Below, piece by piece: positions 27,325 to 40,209 of a DNA stretch of 64,000 nt. Numbering within the stretch: position 1 is the stretch's first letter; every line of letters begins with the position of its first letter. Both the position numbers and the translations under genes were made by a program. The notes below the pieces were generated by a model. The model had not been told where the DNA came from, did not search any database, and worked only from the letters and a program-made list of their open reading frames with translations. The stretch covers positions 372,001 to 436,000 of the forward strand of contig NC_089438.1 in assembly GCF_026210795.1 (NCBI RefSeq), read 5' to 3'. This stretch comes from Rhizophagus irregularis. Lineage: Eukaryota; Glomeromycota; Glomeromycetes; Glomerales; Glomeraceae.

Positions 27325-30300
27325 TTAACGTTTACCATTAACTTGTTGTAATAAAACATCAACCGGATATCCCATTTCTTTTAAATCTAATAAAGACGAA
27401 ATTAAAAGTGTGTTAACAGCAAATATATGCTTCCACCCATGTGATTTGTAAATATTCCTGGCTATATGTTTCGAAATATCAAGCGTAGTCGAATTAGATG
27501 TGATATAAAGAGCCCAAGAATCCATTTTGTTATCTTCTCGAAGGATGCTAGTATTATTTTTCTTAGTCTTTCTAGTATTTTCTAATGTATAGCTTGTTTC
27601 TATATAATCAATCTCTCTAACTTTTAATTTTTTAAGCCACTCATCATCATTTTTAATATCATTTAAAGGATATTTAAAATAATATAAACTTGCTCTTTCT
27701 ATAATTATCTCTTGAAATTTTTTAGATTTATCAGTTACTCGGATACTGCCTTTTGGAGTTGAAGCTTCTATTACAGAATCACGTAATGATTTACATCCTA
27801 ATTTCTAAATAAGAAAAATTCTAAAATTAATGCATGTTGTTCGTATAATTATAATAAAAATTAGTTTATACCTTATATAAAATTTCTAAGTTATCCTCTT
27901 CTGGAGCTGTCAATGGATTAAAGATTCCTTGATATATTTTATCATCATTTATATAAATTTCTTTGGCCGTACCTAAACGATAATTATTGGCTTCTCTCAT
28001 TTCAGAATTGATTTCTCTATTTTTTTTCGTTATAGAAACTAAAATTGGCGCTTTCTTCATTTGTGAAACTAAACCTATTTTACTGGCCATATTTCCAAAA
28101 TTACTAAAGCCATTAGCGATTTTCCTCAAAATATTTAGATATTTTTCTACACCAATTAATTGCCACAATTCATGTGATGATTTTACCAATAATTCAGCAT
28201 ATTCTATTGAAGATGGTTCATCCTTAACACCACAACTTTGCAGAAATCTATTGGCCTTTTTTCCAAAATCAATTTGTAAAAAGTGATCTTTCAATCTAAT
28301 AAGAAGGATTTTTTTTAATTTTAAATTAAAGATAAAAAGAGAGAACTTATAAAGAGAGAATAAATACGTACTCATCTTGAAATTTAAAAAAACATTTACA
28401 TGGTCTGGTAAGGAAAATTCCATTAGATTGATTTCGAATCGGAATAAAGTCAAAATTAGCAAGTTTATTCCAATCAGAATGATTAAAATCTGCTTGTCGA
28501 GACGACAAATATCCAAAAATTTTTTCCGCATTAATCTCATCTCGTGGCAGATTCTGCAATAACTTGCTTAAAAGCTCTTCCCGATTAGGATTTTGACGAA
28601 CACCTAATTTTCCCACTTGATGCTGCAAGCCTCTATTTATAACTTTGAAACTCATTACCGTGCATTCAGGATTAATAAAACATTCTAAAGGTTTTGCGTA
28701 ATTATCATGCAAACAAGGCAAAAATGCAACGTTTATTTCAGCTGCATAATAATTTCTATAATATTTTCTATCAAAATTATTAATAAAATATCTGAGAGCT
28801 TTGTAACGAATATCAGAATAAGTTGTAGGCGCTGCCAGCTCCAGAATTTTTGTAATTGTAGGACATTGTTGTATACCCAACTCAATCAAAAACCTTTCTA
28901 AAAAATTTAATTAACTATAATTAAAAAAAATGTACACAATAAATAAATAATGATGAATGTATGTACGTACCTTCTGGTGTGTTACGAACCCATCTTACTT
29001 TCCAATCAATTACCGGTAAACCAAGATCGCGATAAAGTTCTAAAGGTATATGTAGATCACTAATAACGAAATGTTGAATTTGTTGTGAACCTTGATTATA
29101 CTTTGGCCAGATGCTCCTGCTCTTTAACATATTTTTTTCATTTTGTTTAAGATCATTTGACTTTGAAGCAAGATATTTTATAAGTTGCATATAATCACAA
29201 TCATCATGATTAGTAAGACGATCAATAATGAGGTTTATTTCAACAATCTACAAATAAATTTAGAAACTTAGTTTAATCATAAAAAAAAAAAATTAGAAAA
29301 TGTTTGGTTACCTTTCGAACGCCGAAAAGCTCCATTAAATCCTTAACATTTGAAGATTTTTGAAAATTGATCGTTGGCAAGTCAGGAAATAGATTTACAC
29401 CTTCAAAGTAAGCCTCATTGGGAATTTTCATTCCAAATTTAGTTGGAATACATTTCTTTTGTTCAAACAACTGGCGAAGTAATCTTTTGTCATCTATTGA
29501 AAATTTGTTAAAATTTCCCGCTAAAATCTCATAAACCTTTTCAACGAATGTAGGGTCCGTTTCCAAATTAGGTTTGTTGCTAATAAACCTCGCCCAACCA
29601 ACTAAAGATAACTCTGACCATTTAAACCATTTTATAAGATCTTGGCTTTTTAAATTCTTAGAAATAGTATATGACAATACATAATCCGGTACATCTACGC
29701 TGGACGGAATTATTTCTGGATTCAAAAAACAACGGATTGTTTTCAAAGGTCGAAAATCATTACCAATACGTGCAACTTCCATGAACCGCTCAAAATTTGA
29801 TGTATCAATAATATTCCCTTTTGATAAATAGGAAATCAACCATTTCAAAAGTTCAAACATTTCATTTTCGGAAAATTCTCGATTTTCCAATTCAATTAAA
29901 ACATCAAGAAAATTCAATTCTCTTATAAGTTTCATCGATTGTGCTTTCTTAAAAAATGTTTTACATTGTTCAAATATAATCGTTGGAACAAGTGGGACGG
30001 TTTTTATGAACCCTAACATCTCTAGGTTAGGAATGCGTACGTCAGATATCTGGAGGATGCCGGTTGTTGAAAGAATTGTCAATTTTTCTTCTGAACAATT
30101 GAAAAATTGGGACTCTGTTATTTCGCCAACTTGCTCATTTGGTGTAGTTGTATTAAAGGTGAAGTGAGTCAAAGCACGTGCTGCACATTCTTCCAGCCAT
30201 TTAAGACTTTGAGTATTAACGATCCTTCTGTTTATTTTAATCATTTCATTTTCATACAAAATTCTACATAATGTCCCTGCTAAACATAGAATCTCACTAT

Positions 30301-31906
30301 TATATTCAGCCAAAGTCATATCCAATAAATCTATCGATTCTCGTTGTACCTAAATAATGAAACTTTAATATTAACGAAAGAAAATTAACTCTTTTTTTTT
30401 AAAATTAAACCGAATATACGTACAGTAGGAATTACACGAGCTGATAAGTGAAAACAATATCCTGTAGTTTGATGAGTAGAGAAACCGATATGTACCCGTC
30501 CTTGCTCCGGATATGGAAACAAGTCTTTGAATACCGGAGAAACACAATCTCCGAACGAGTTTTGTTCATCAAATTTAGTATAAATCATTTGAATTGTTGT
30601 TTCACGTGGTAGTTCTTTTTTTGTAATACGTTTCATCTCCGCAGAAAACTCATAATCTGCTCTAACGTCCAAATTTCCACTTACAATATTAAGAAATATA
30701 GTTGATGGACTTATTTGATTAAATTTTCCCGTACAAATATCTGGAACAAGTAATCTCTCAATGTTTAGTTGAACGTCTCTAAAATCTACCGAAGCAAGAT
30801 AGAACAACTCATGTGAAGAAAGCCTATTGAACTCGGGTGCGATCTCCATTGTAAATTTCGGCCCTTGTATTTTTTTTGATAGTTGTATTACTAATTTGTC
30901 ATTAAAATGAACAGTTATTTCTTGAAGATATTCCGTAAATCCCTTATTATAATGGAAAAAAAGATATTAATAAATTAATACTAAGTGATTATACGATATT
31001 ATTTAAATAAACATACCAGTGAATTGACCAAGAACCGTGCGAATTCTTGAACGTCCGGCAACTAGTTTATGAAAAAAAGCAACATAGTGAGTGATTTAGG
31101 TAATAAATTTAACAAATTTATATAATTAATCACCTCTATAGGTTCTCTCATATCAAATAAAAACGTTGTCCAATCATCGTCAGATTCCCGTTCTCCCTGC
31201 TTTGTATATAAATTATTTTCACGCCAATAGAGAGTCATTCCTTGTCCACCGGAAGAAACACTATCAAATTAAGCGTAAATTAATATTAATTAATAGTTTA
31301 CGTAACGATACTACTACCTGTTACTTACAATGGGTCTTCACAAACTGTAAACAATGAATAGAAGCCTACGCCAAAAACCCCTATCTGTTAATAATATAAA
31401 AGTAGAGTTAGATTGATTAACTAATTTAATTTAACGAGAATTTTTCAACAATATTACTTTTTTCTTATCTGGATTTCCTTCTGCAATTTTTATTAACCGT
31501 TCCCAATCTTCGGATCTGAAAGGGAAACCATTATTTTTGAAAAGAATTCGTATAACTTTATCCGTATTCATTTCAGTTTCAAACTTAATTTGGACACTTT
31601 TTGATTCCGCATCATCTTTATTTAATAACGATAATTAATCATTAATCATATAGCATATTATAAATCAATAATAAATAAAAATTTTTACCTGAATTTTGCA
31701 ATAACTCTCGGTATATTACAAACTTGGAGGAATATCTAAAAATAAAAGATGAAAAAAAAACTTAAAAAATAATGAAAAGAAAATCTAAATTTAACTAAAA
31801 GGGCTTACCGAGCCAAAATCTTATCAATTAAGTCTCTTTTATTGACTCCGACTATTTTCTCTTCAGAACTCGATAAAATTTGATTTCTAAAATCGTTCAC
31901 GGACAT
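27325..31906 (-). CDS. HSP90-type ATPase / sacsin-like DUF3684 protein
   Basis: Twelve exons on - (31809-31906, 31689-31735, 31458-31615, 31329-31384, 31134-31260, 31017-31061, 30424-30942, 29312-30349, 28971-29247, 28372-28897, 27872-28295, 27325-27804) sum to 3795 bases, 1264 residues, in one frame. The N-terminus holds a GHKL ATP-binding fold: N-box 'ELLQNSDDAES' (about 43-53), 'NNGFPFRSEDWERL', 'GVFGVGFYSLF' (about 103-113) and the lid 'SSGGQGM'. This arrangement is that of sacsin and related fungal proteins. The C-terminal 'LLISSLLDLKEMGYPVDVLLQQ' resembles the end of DUF3684. Known: sacsin-type ATPase domains act as chaperones. The client is unknown. All introns are short, and one uses a GTGATT donor. 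The start is the first ATG before the N-box exon. No damage was seen. Confidence 0.88.
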
Positions 31907-33575
31907 TTTTAATATCATCAAAAATGTAAAAAAAAAAATAAAATTAAGCAGCAAAATAAGAAATGAAATAAATTTATCAGTTGTCCGACTTCATATGCAC
32001 CGCGAGGTAAATTTCCTTATAAATTTATTTCTAATTATTCAGTAATGAATTTAAGGCTTTGTAACACGTGCAAATTATTAACCCGATTTAAAGATTATCG
32101 TCATGGTTGACAGATTCTGCAATCACGTGACTGCATGACAGACGCGTTTCACTGTTTATATTTTATCTGAGAGACTTTGTTTTTTTCAAGTATACGAACG
32201 TGCTGTCATATTAGATAATAGATAATTGCGCCACATATGCGAGGTTTATCTAATATATAGTAAAAAGTATAAATAACTAATCAAAATTTTGAAGATTGAA
32301 GTTTGAAATTTTTAACTCAATTAATGGCTGTATATTATCACTTTATATAGTAAATCAATTATAACGCTAGCAAATAAACGCTCGCAAATAAACTAAATAA
32401 AATGAGTACGAGAACCACATATTTAAATGAAAGTTGGTCCAGTATTATTTTCCGTATTGCTGAAGCGGTGATTCTAAATCGTGATTTTCAATGCACCAAT
32501 ATGTTTTCAACTGTACTGTACATTTTTTTTAAAAGGAGGAAAAAATTATTTGACAATAAAATCATTTTGAAAACATTACCAAAATTATATTCCTAATCTT
32601 CTAACGCTAACGAAAAGAAAACTAAGATTCTAATATACGGCGACTGTGAATCTTTTATTTATAAATTTATTTGTAATTATTAAATAATGAATGCGCAGTA
32701 AAAAAAATTCGAAGGGAAGTTTTTTATTTTAGTTTAATGTTATTATTATTTTATATTTTATGAAAATATTTTTTTGGATCTTTCTCTACATTAAAAACTT
32801 GATTTAAAATCAGGTGAATTTATTATAGAAAATGGAAAACCTTCTTGAACCTAATAATATTTTATTCAAAGTTTTATTTTACCTATTTTTAATCATGTCA
32901 TATTAAATATTCGAAAAATAAATACAATAATAAATATTTAGTATAAATATTGAATTCATTTATATCACTCAAATAGAACATAATTTTGCTTGATTTAAAT
33001 AGTAGAATATTAAAATACATAAATTTTCATATGTGATAGTATAGTATAATAGTTTTTTAATAATTAAAGGATTTTAATGTCAATCCCAATTTTTGCAAGT
33101 GAATGGATAATCTAAATAATTCATTAAACCATCTGGCAGTTTTTTTTGATAAAATAAGCTTTTATTTTAAAATAATCATTATTAATATTGTCATATAAAA
33201 ATTCTTGTGAATTATTTCTTAGCCGACTTACTATTATATTAGTATTTATATATGTATAAAAAGGAAATTTTAAAAGCTTTTTATTTTATTTTTGTATTCT
33301 TTAGAAAAGTACAGTACAACATTTATTTATTTATTTATTTTATAACCAAACAATATCTAGTTGTAGTAATGATCAGAGGTAATAAAACCAATTATATTCT
33401 TATTTTTCAATGGACGCCTCATAGAATAATTTCTTTTTTTAGAATTTATCAAGGAAATAATAATAATAATTAATTCCCGTTATGATTTAAATAACTTCTA
33501 ATTAACTTTTTTATATATCATTTTACAAATTTTATTTTTTATTTTTTATTTTTTATTTTTTTTAAAACAAACAAA
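31907..33575. other. Divergent intergenic region
   Basis: Lies between the ATPase gene (-) and E2-like copy 3 (+), so it should contain both promoters. A 64-codon frame at 32402 has no recognisable similarity. The DNA just before 33576 is T-rich. The conserved upstream block of E2-like copies 1, 2 and 4 is not found here. Confidence 0.4.
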
Positions 33576-34449
<874 letters not shown>

Positions 34450-34815
34450 CATTTTATTTGATTAAATTTATTATCTAAACTATAAAACAAGTTCACTAAC
34501 TAATGTTTTATTTTTAATCTAAATTTAAGCGTATTAATTATTCAATCATATAAATATATAAAATATTATTGATATTTATTTAATGACCGCAATGTATAAT
34601 GCCAGATTTTTATAAATATTAGAAATAAATATTCTGGTCGATAATATACTTAAATATCTTTTTTTAGAACTTTATGAATTCATTCAAACGAAATAAACTA
34701 TTTTCTAATAAGTATTTAAAATTATAATTTTGCCATTAATATTTATTTGACAAGGAACCATTGTGAAATCATTCTCTTAAGTAAAAACTGATATATTTGT
34801 AGTAAAATACTTAAT
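34450..34815. other. AT-rich spacer
   Basis: Presumed 3' flank of E2-like copy 3. Nothing else was recognised. Confidence 0.4.
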
Positions 34816-34982
34816 AGTTATTCGGCACGAAGTGCCGAATAACTGTTATATTGGGTAAATCAAGTTTGATTGGTTGATCTGGGCTCCGCAGGAGCCCGAG
34901 ATCAACTGATCAAACTTGATTCCCAATATAACAAGCTACCTTTAGGTAGCGTTAGTTATTCGGTTCGAAGTGCCGAATAAGT
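34816..34982. repeat. Cluster of four DNA hairpins
   Basis: Hairpin A (34816-34844) has a 13-bp perfect stem, AGTTATTCGGCAC, closed by a GAA loop. Hairpin B (34845-34932) is an 88-base palindrome with outer arms GTTATATTGGG/CCCAATATAAC and a core GGGCTCC-GCA-GGAGCCC. Hairpin C (34935-34950) is GCTACC-TTTA-GGTAGC. Hairpin A' (34954-34982) repeats hairpin A with one mismatched region. The palindromes abut almost without spacers and are much richer in G+C than the surroundings. No coding frame is present. The cluster is probably a foldback element; its family is unknown. Confidence 0.82.
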
Positions 34983-34983
34983 G

Positions 34984-35133
34984 ATTTATCCGGTATCCCG
35001 TGATTTGATATTGCCTGATACACGAATTTTTGCCTGATACACGATTTTTTTTGCCTGATACACGAATTTTGCCTGATACACGATTTATTATAACCATTTT
35101 TAATTATAAAAAATCACGTGATACCGGATAAAT
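34984..35133. repeat. 150 bp foldback with four TTGCCTGATACACGA repeats
   Basis: The arms ATTTATCCGGTATCCCGTGA (left) and their near-complement (35111-35133) enclose four tandem copies of 'TTGCCTGATACACGA' separated by T runs. It directly follows the hairpin cluster. It is likely a MITE or foldback; no target duplication was identified. Confidence 0.75.
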
Positions 35134-35904
35134 AATTATATTTAACATTGTAGAAATTATGTGGTGCTTAAAAATAGTCAACCAGGTTGGGTTTAAAATA
35201 TATTTCGAACTCAACATGTATAAACTGATATTTAAGGATAATATTAACGTCGAAACATGCTATAATATGATTAGCCAACTTTTTATTTTGATATATTTGA
35301 CGTATTATGCAATTTAATTTACTTTCTATAACACAACTGCGTGTGTAATAAATAAGATGTTGATAGGTGTTTGGCAATGCAGAGGAGGTATTACACAATT
35401 CATTGTATTTTACAGTAATCCAAACGTAATGTTGAACATACAATAATTACATCATGTTAATAACTAACACCAATAATAGATGAATTTTCTTTTTGCTAAT
35501 TATTAGTAGTATTCCATTCTAAATTTAAAATTAATAAAGACGTAAAAAAAAAATTTGAAGATATGACGCGGCATCAAAACGATTAAAAGGGCTAAGTCAT
35601 TAAAAGTATTGAATAATATTTATTATTGACCTTAAAGAGATTCATCAAAAATAGATTGTCCATCATGATTTTCATACAAGAAATATTATATTAAAAGATA
35701 TTTAACACTGCTATTCAAATTACATTTCAGATATGTATGGGATCATGTGACGAAGCTGCTAATACAGATTAAACTAAATTTATGGAGTCATGCCTTAATT
35801 GCCTTATGTAGCTCATGACATATATATATATATATCTTATACTCAAGTAGCAAATATATATAGCTTTGATATTATTATTAACTAAAAAACAATCCTTTTC
35901 TAAT
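35134..35904. other. AT-rich spacer
   Basis: A 91-codon frame on - at 35168-35443 shows no similarity and is not supported as a gene. A (TA)n run lies near 35820-35834. Confidence 0.4.
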
Positions 35905-36095
35905 TGTGCTCATGATGAAATTATTAGCATTAGAAATATGTAAAATAATTAGACCTGAAATAAACGAAATAGAAGCACCTAAAAATTATATTGACCTAAT
36001 GAATGGGATTCAAACCCGGTTAATAGGCTAAATGTTATTGAAGTAGAAAAAATGGATAAGTTATTTATTCAGAAGTATCAAATAATAATAGAATA
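35905..36095 (+). pseudogene. Fragment of a TKL kinase C-lobe
   Basis: Conceptual reading in two frames gives 'LLALEICKIIRPEINEIEAP', 'NYIDLM' and, after a shift, 'WDSNPVNRLNVIEVEKMDKL'. These match the C-lobe motif of Rhizophagus-type TKL kinases ('HDEFLAIKICKGLRP...LMxxCWDxNPxxRP'). It belongs to a different subfamily from kinases 3-5 (those read 'CWDAEAENRPT'). The rest of the gene is absent and the frame is broken, so this is a relic. Confidence 0.72.
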
Positions 36096-36439
36096 GGGAT
36101 AACGTTAACGTTAACCATAATGTGATGTGTTACGATTGATCGGCAAATATATACAGTAGATCATATGACATTTAAGTTATTGCGTCAACGAATAAATCTT
36201 AAAAAAGAATATAAAAAAATGATTAATAAATAAATAGATGTTCATAAATTAATGTACTGTAACTCAAACTTGGAATTTATATTTTCTTTACCAAAAAAAT
36301 AAATTTATCTTTTCGAGCGAGTGGATATTATTTTTTAATTTATAAAATGGAAATTTAAAATCGGTATGACGCTTCAGTCGCTTCATATGGTGCGTATAAA
36401 AATAAATTTGACATGAGATGCATGATGCTTCTGCGCCCA

Positions 36440-36957
36440 ATTATTATAGTTAAAAATGTATTTTTTTTTTTAATTCTTATAAACTGGGAAATTAATACTT
36501 TTTTCGGTTCTTGCTGTATAACCGGGAAATTTATTTTTTTAAAAAGTTATTTTTCTTTTTTTTCAAAATAAAATAATTTAATTGGTTTCAAAATATTTTA
36601 TTTTTCAATTTTTTTTATTATTATTCATTTTTTTTTACTTAACTTAGTATTTATAATTAACACTAATATATCTGATTTAAACTACATTAAGCCTGTTGTA
36701 ACGAAACAAGTTATAGCTAGTTAATGTTGGCTGAAATTATTTATGGTTTCATTCAATCGATTTTACTTTTATGCCGATCAATAGCGTTTTGGTTACTATA
36801 TATAGACCAAATTTTTGAATGTTACACATGCGCAAGGACCTATATTTTGAATAAATTTTTTCATAACTCCGTGATTTTAAAAAAAAAATTTTTACGTTTC
36901 ATTTAACGTTATCTTAGACTTTACTAAGTAAATATATACAATCTAAATTAATTTATT
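36440..36957 (+). promoter_or_regulatory. Duplicated upstream block of kinase 3
   Basis: Part of this DNA recurs upstream of kinase 4 (46900-47164: 'TTGGCTGAAATTATTT', 'ACTATATATAGA', 'ACGTTATC'). Another part ('GTTTCAAAATATTTTATTTT', 'AACGAAACAAGTTA.AGCTAG') recurs at 49540-49925, downstream of kinase 4. It is therefore probably the promoter part of a duplicated kinase unit. 'ACTATATATAGACC' near 36797 could be a TATA region. Confidence 0.5.
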
Positions 36958-38804
36958 ATGGAATTATCAAAAATGAATCCTAAAGAAAATAAAAGAAATT
37001 TATGGAAAAGAGTTTATGGAGGTAAATATCAGGTAAAAACAATTCATTTTATTATTTACTAATATAACATTATTGAATTTTTAATTTGAATAATAATGTT
37101 TTTTTTAAATCACTTATTTTAAAAGAAACATGTTACAATTTATACTGTTGGTTCAACTGCTGAATCAACAGAAGAGATAGATGAAAAAATAGTTTATATG
37201 GAAGATTTTGAAAAAAGAAAGCAAGCATATGGAATATGTGGTGAATGTAATGAACCTGGTACAGGAGAAGATTGGTGCCAACCTTGTAATGCTAAAAGAT
37301 TAAAGGATAACTTTAAAAATTGGACTAGCGGAAATAAAAATATTGATGAATTTATACAACAATCACAACTTAATGCTGTGCACTATAAAAAATATTTTGA
37401 ATGGATACCTTTTGAAAATTTTAGAGATATCGTTTATATTACCAGAGGTGGATTTGGTAAAATTTATTTAGCTGAATGGCCTGAAGGATATATTGAATAT
37501 TGGGATATTAAAAATGGAAAAGAATTAGTGATATAAAAATTGCATTAAAAAGTTTGGATAATTCATCCTCTATAAGTGCAGAATTTTTAAATGAGGTAAT
37601 TAAAATAAGAAATCCAATCTATTTACTTTTATTTTTATTTGTGTATTATTTATATATTATTAAAATTTTCACTTTCAATATTTTCATTAGATTAAATCTC
37701 ATCTTCAGATTTATCTTTTTGATGTTATTCAATGTTATGGAATAACTCAAGATCCAAATACCAAAGATTATATGATGGTTTTAGAATATTGTAAATATGG
37801 AAATTAGAGAAATTATTATATGAATACTAATGAATTATATTATTCTTCAAAAATTAAAGGATTAGTTCGAATTGCAAGTGGACTTCTAGATATTCATAAT
37901 GCTGGAAAAGTTCATAAAGATTTTCATTCAGCCAATATATTATATAGTAGTAGTGGTTCATATCCATTTATAAGTGATTTAGGAATGTGTCAACCAGCAA
38001 ATAATGAAAAACAATCAGTTAAAAAAGAAGGAATTTATGGAGTATTGCCATATATGGCACCAGAATTTTTACGTGGATATCAATATACAAAAGCATCTGA
38101 TATTTATTCATTTGGAATAATGATGAATGAATATATATCAGAAGAAACTCCTTATAATAATGTTCCACATAATCATGCTTTAGCCATTAAAATATGTAAA
38201 GGACTTAGACCAAATATTTTTAAATATACACCAAAATTACTTGCAGATTTGATTACTAAATGTTGGGATGCTGAAGCAGAAAATAGACCAACTGCTGAGG
38301 AATTGTATGAAACATTAAGTAAATTGCGTAGCCACAAATATGATATTAGTTCTCAAGCAAATGAATATGATGATAAAATCAAATTAAACAGAACAAGTGA
38401 AAAAAGATCTAAAAACATTCAAACACATCCACAAGCAATCTATACTAGTAGACTTTTAAATTTCAAAAATCTTCCAGAACCAATAAATTCAGGTAATTTA
38501 ATTTAACTTTTATTTTGGTAACCAAAAAAATGTTTACATTACTAATAACTTTATTTTTGAATAGACGTTGCTAAAACAACAATACGTAAGTAATTATTTC
38601 TATTGACAATCAATATAATTAATAAATCTTTATATTGTTCTAATAATATATTAATGAAGTCATAGTTTTAGAATGTTTAGATTGTCAATTAGACGAATTA
38701 GGTAAGATATTTATTCTATAGTTCTTTATTCTGCTAATACTTATTAATTTGCTTATTTTGTAGATCTTGATGAAATTAATCAAGATGAAGAAAATAATAA
38801 CTGA
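36958..38804 (+). pseudogene. TKL-type protein kinase pseudogene (kinase 3)
   Basis: Same exon plan as kinase 4: 36958-37032, 37126-37595, 37691 to about 38492, and three small tail exons ending at the TGA 38802-38804. Seen: 'CGECNEPGTGEDWCQPC', 'NWTSGNKNIDEFIQ', 'RGGFGKIY', 'HKDFHSAN', DLG, 'APEFLRG', 'CWDAEAENRP'. Two lesions break it. A net 4-base deletion near 37520-37540, before the ATP-binding lysine, moves the reading into TAA. A TAG at 37805-37807 replaces Leu of the conserved 'GNLRNY'. Catalytic-loop residues are intact, so inactivation looks recent. The last ~210 coding bases are nearly identical to kinase 4 although the rest has diverged more, suggesting gene conversion. Confidence 0.87.
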
Positions 38805-39257
38805 ATGATTTTTTTTTTGAGAATCAAAGAATTTAGTTTAATTATTATTATATTATTAAATTATTTCTTTTATAGTTATTGTTTATGGTTTTTGTATGCA
38901 ATATTTTGGTTTAATAAAAATATATTAAAAATTGGTTTGTTATTAGCTGACCATTTGGGCAAATTAATTTATCTCCAACTATTCAGAATATAAATAGTAA
39001 CTTTTATTCTTGACGTAAAAACTTTAACATTTATGAATGTAACACATATTTTAAGGTATTCTAGTCTTGATTCAACTTCTATAAAATTCCTTAGCAATAT
39101 TTTTTCTAAAATTACTGTAAGTGTTGGAATTAAATGCGGTGTGACGTTAAAAGATTGGATAATTTATATAATAATCTAAAATAATGAAGACTAAATAAAA
39201 TTATACTAATTATAAGTTAATCACATAAAAGTCATTATTCTATGCAGTAACGGTAAT

Positions 39258-40031
39258 TACGGTGTACCGTTTGAACGAAAAGTGCCAAAATTTCGAAAAA
39301 TTGATTTTTCGATTTTTGAATTTTCAAAATCTCCTTATAAGGAGATTCTCCTTATAAGGAAAATCTCCTTTTATGGCAATGTAACGTTACACAAATGTCC
39401 AAATAAGGAAGTTAGTGTTACCAAATTTCCTTTTTTGGACGTTTTGTGTAACGTAGATCTATCCTATAAAAGGAAAATTTCCTTATAAGGCGATTTTAAA
39501 AGTTCAAAATTTCAAAATTTCGAAATTTCAAAAAAAAATTACCATAAAAGGGAATTTTTTTAAGATTTTTGAAATTTTGAAATTTCGAAATTTTGAATTT
39601 GAAAATCACCTTTTAAGGAAATTTTCCTTTTATGTAAGGGATCTACGTTGCACAATATTTAATTTATAGTGCCAGCCAGAATTATAATCTCCTTATACGG
39701 AAATTTTGTTTAAAAATATTTTTTTAACAAATCTGGTGGCTAAACTATTTACCCGAATTCCGAAATCATGTAATTGTAATTCTGGCCGGAATTATAATTG
39801 ATTTTATTAATTTTACAATTACTTGTGATCAATTTTTCAAAAAAGGAAATATTTAATTTCTACCAAAAATTGGAGTAATCCTGGGCGGATTTAAGAAAAT
39901 TATTAATGTAACGTTACACAAATTTCCAAAAAAGGAAATTTTACTTCTCGCAAAAATTGGAAATTTGGTTTCACAAATACTCCAAAAAAGGAAATTTATA
40001 TGGCGATCACTTAATTCCGGCCAGCATTATA
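39258..40031 (+). repeat. Left terminal inverted repeat of the 6.9 kb element
   Basis: Begins TACGGTGTACCGTTTG and ends '..CCGGCCAGCATTATA'. It contains two copies of the palindrome TGTAACGTTACA (near 39379 and 39904) and an extra ~90 bp segment near 39775-39865 missing from the right repeat. Confidence 0.92.
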
Positions 40032-40209
40032 GCTTAATTATAGTGTGATAATTTTTTTAATATTCTTTTTAATATTCTTTTATATTCTTTAATTTTTATT
40101 TAATTTATTAGTAGTATTACTACAAAATTTTTTTTTTCATGATTTTTTGGCTAACATTATGAACCATATGATAAATAAGATCATAATAAATAGATTTTAA
40201 TTACTGAAA

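Noticed and set aside
28377-28901. Open frames on + inside the ATPase gene
   Set aside because: They are antisense shadows of exons whose - strand frame carries the conserved protein.
32402-32596. 64-codon frame starting MSTRTTYLNESWSS
   Set aside because: It has an ATG and balanced first half, but no family, intron or context supports it, and the second half is A/T noise. Kept out for lack of evidence.
34954-34982. tRNA gene suggested by 'GGTTCGAAG' (B-box-like)
   Set aside because: The word is part of hairpin A'. No A box or cloverleaf can be drawn.
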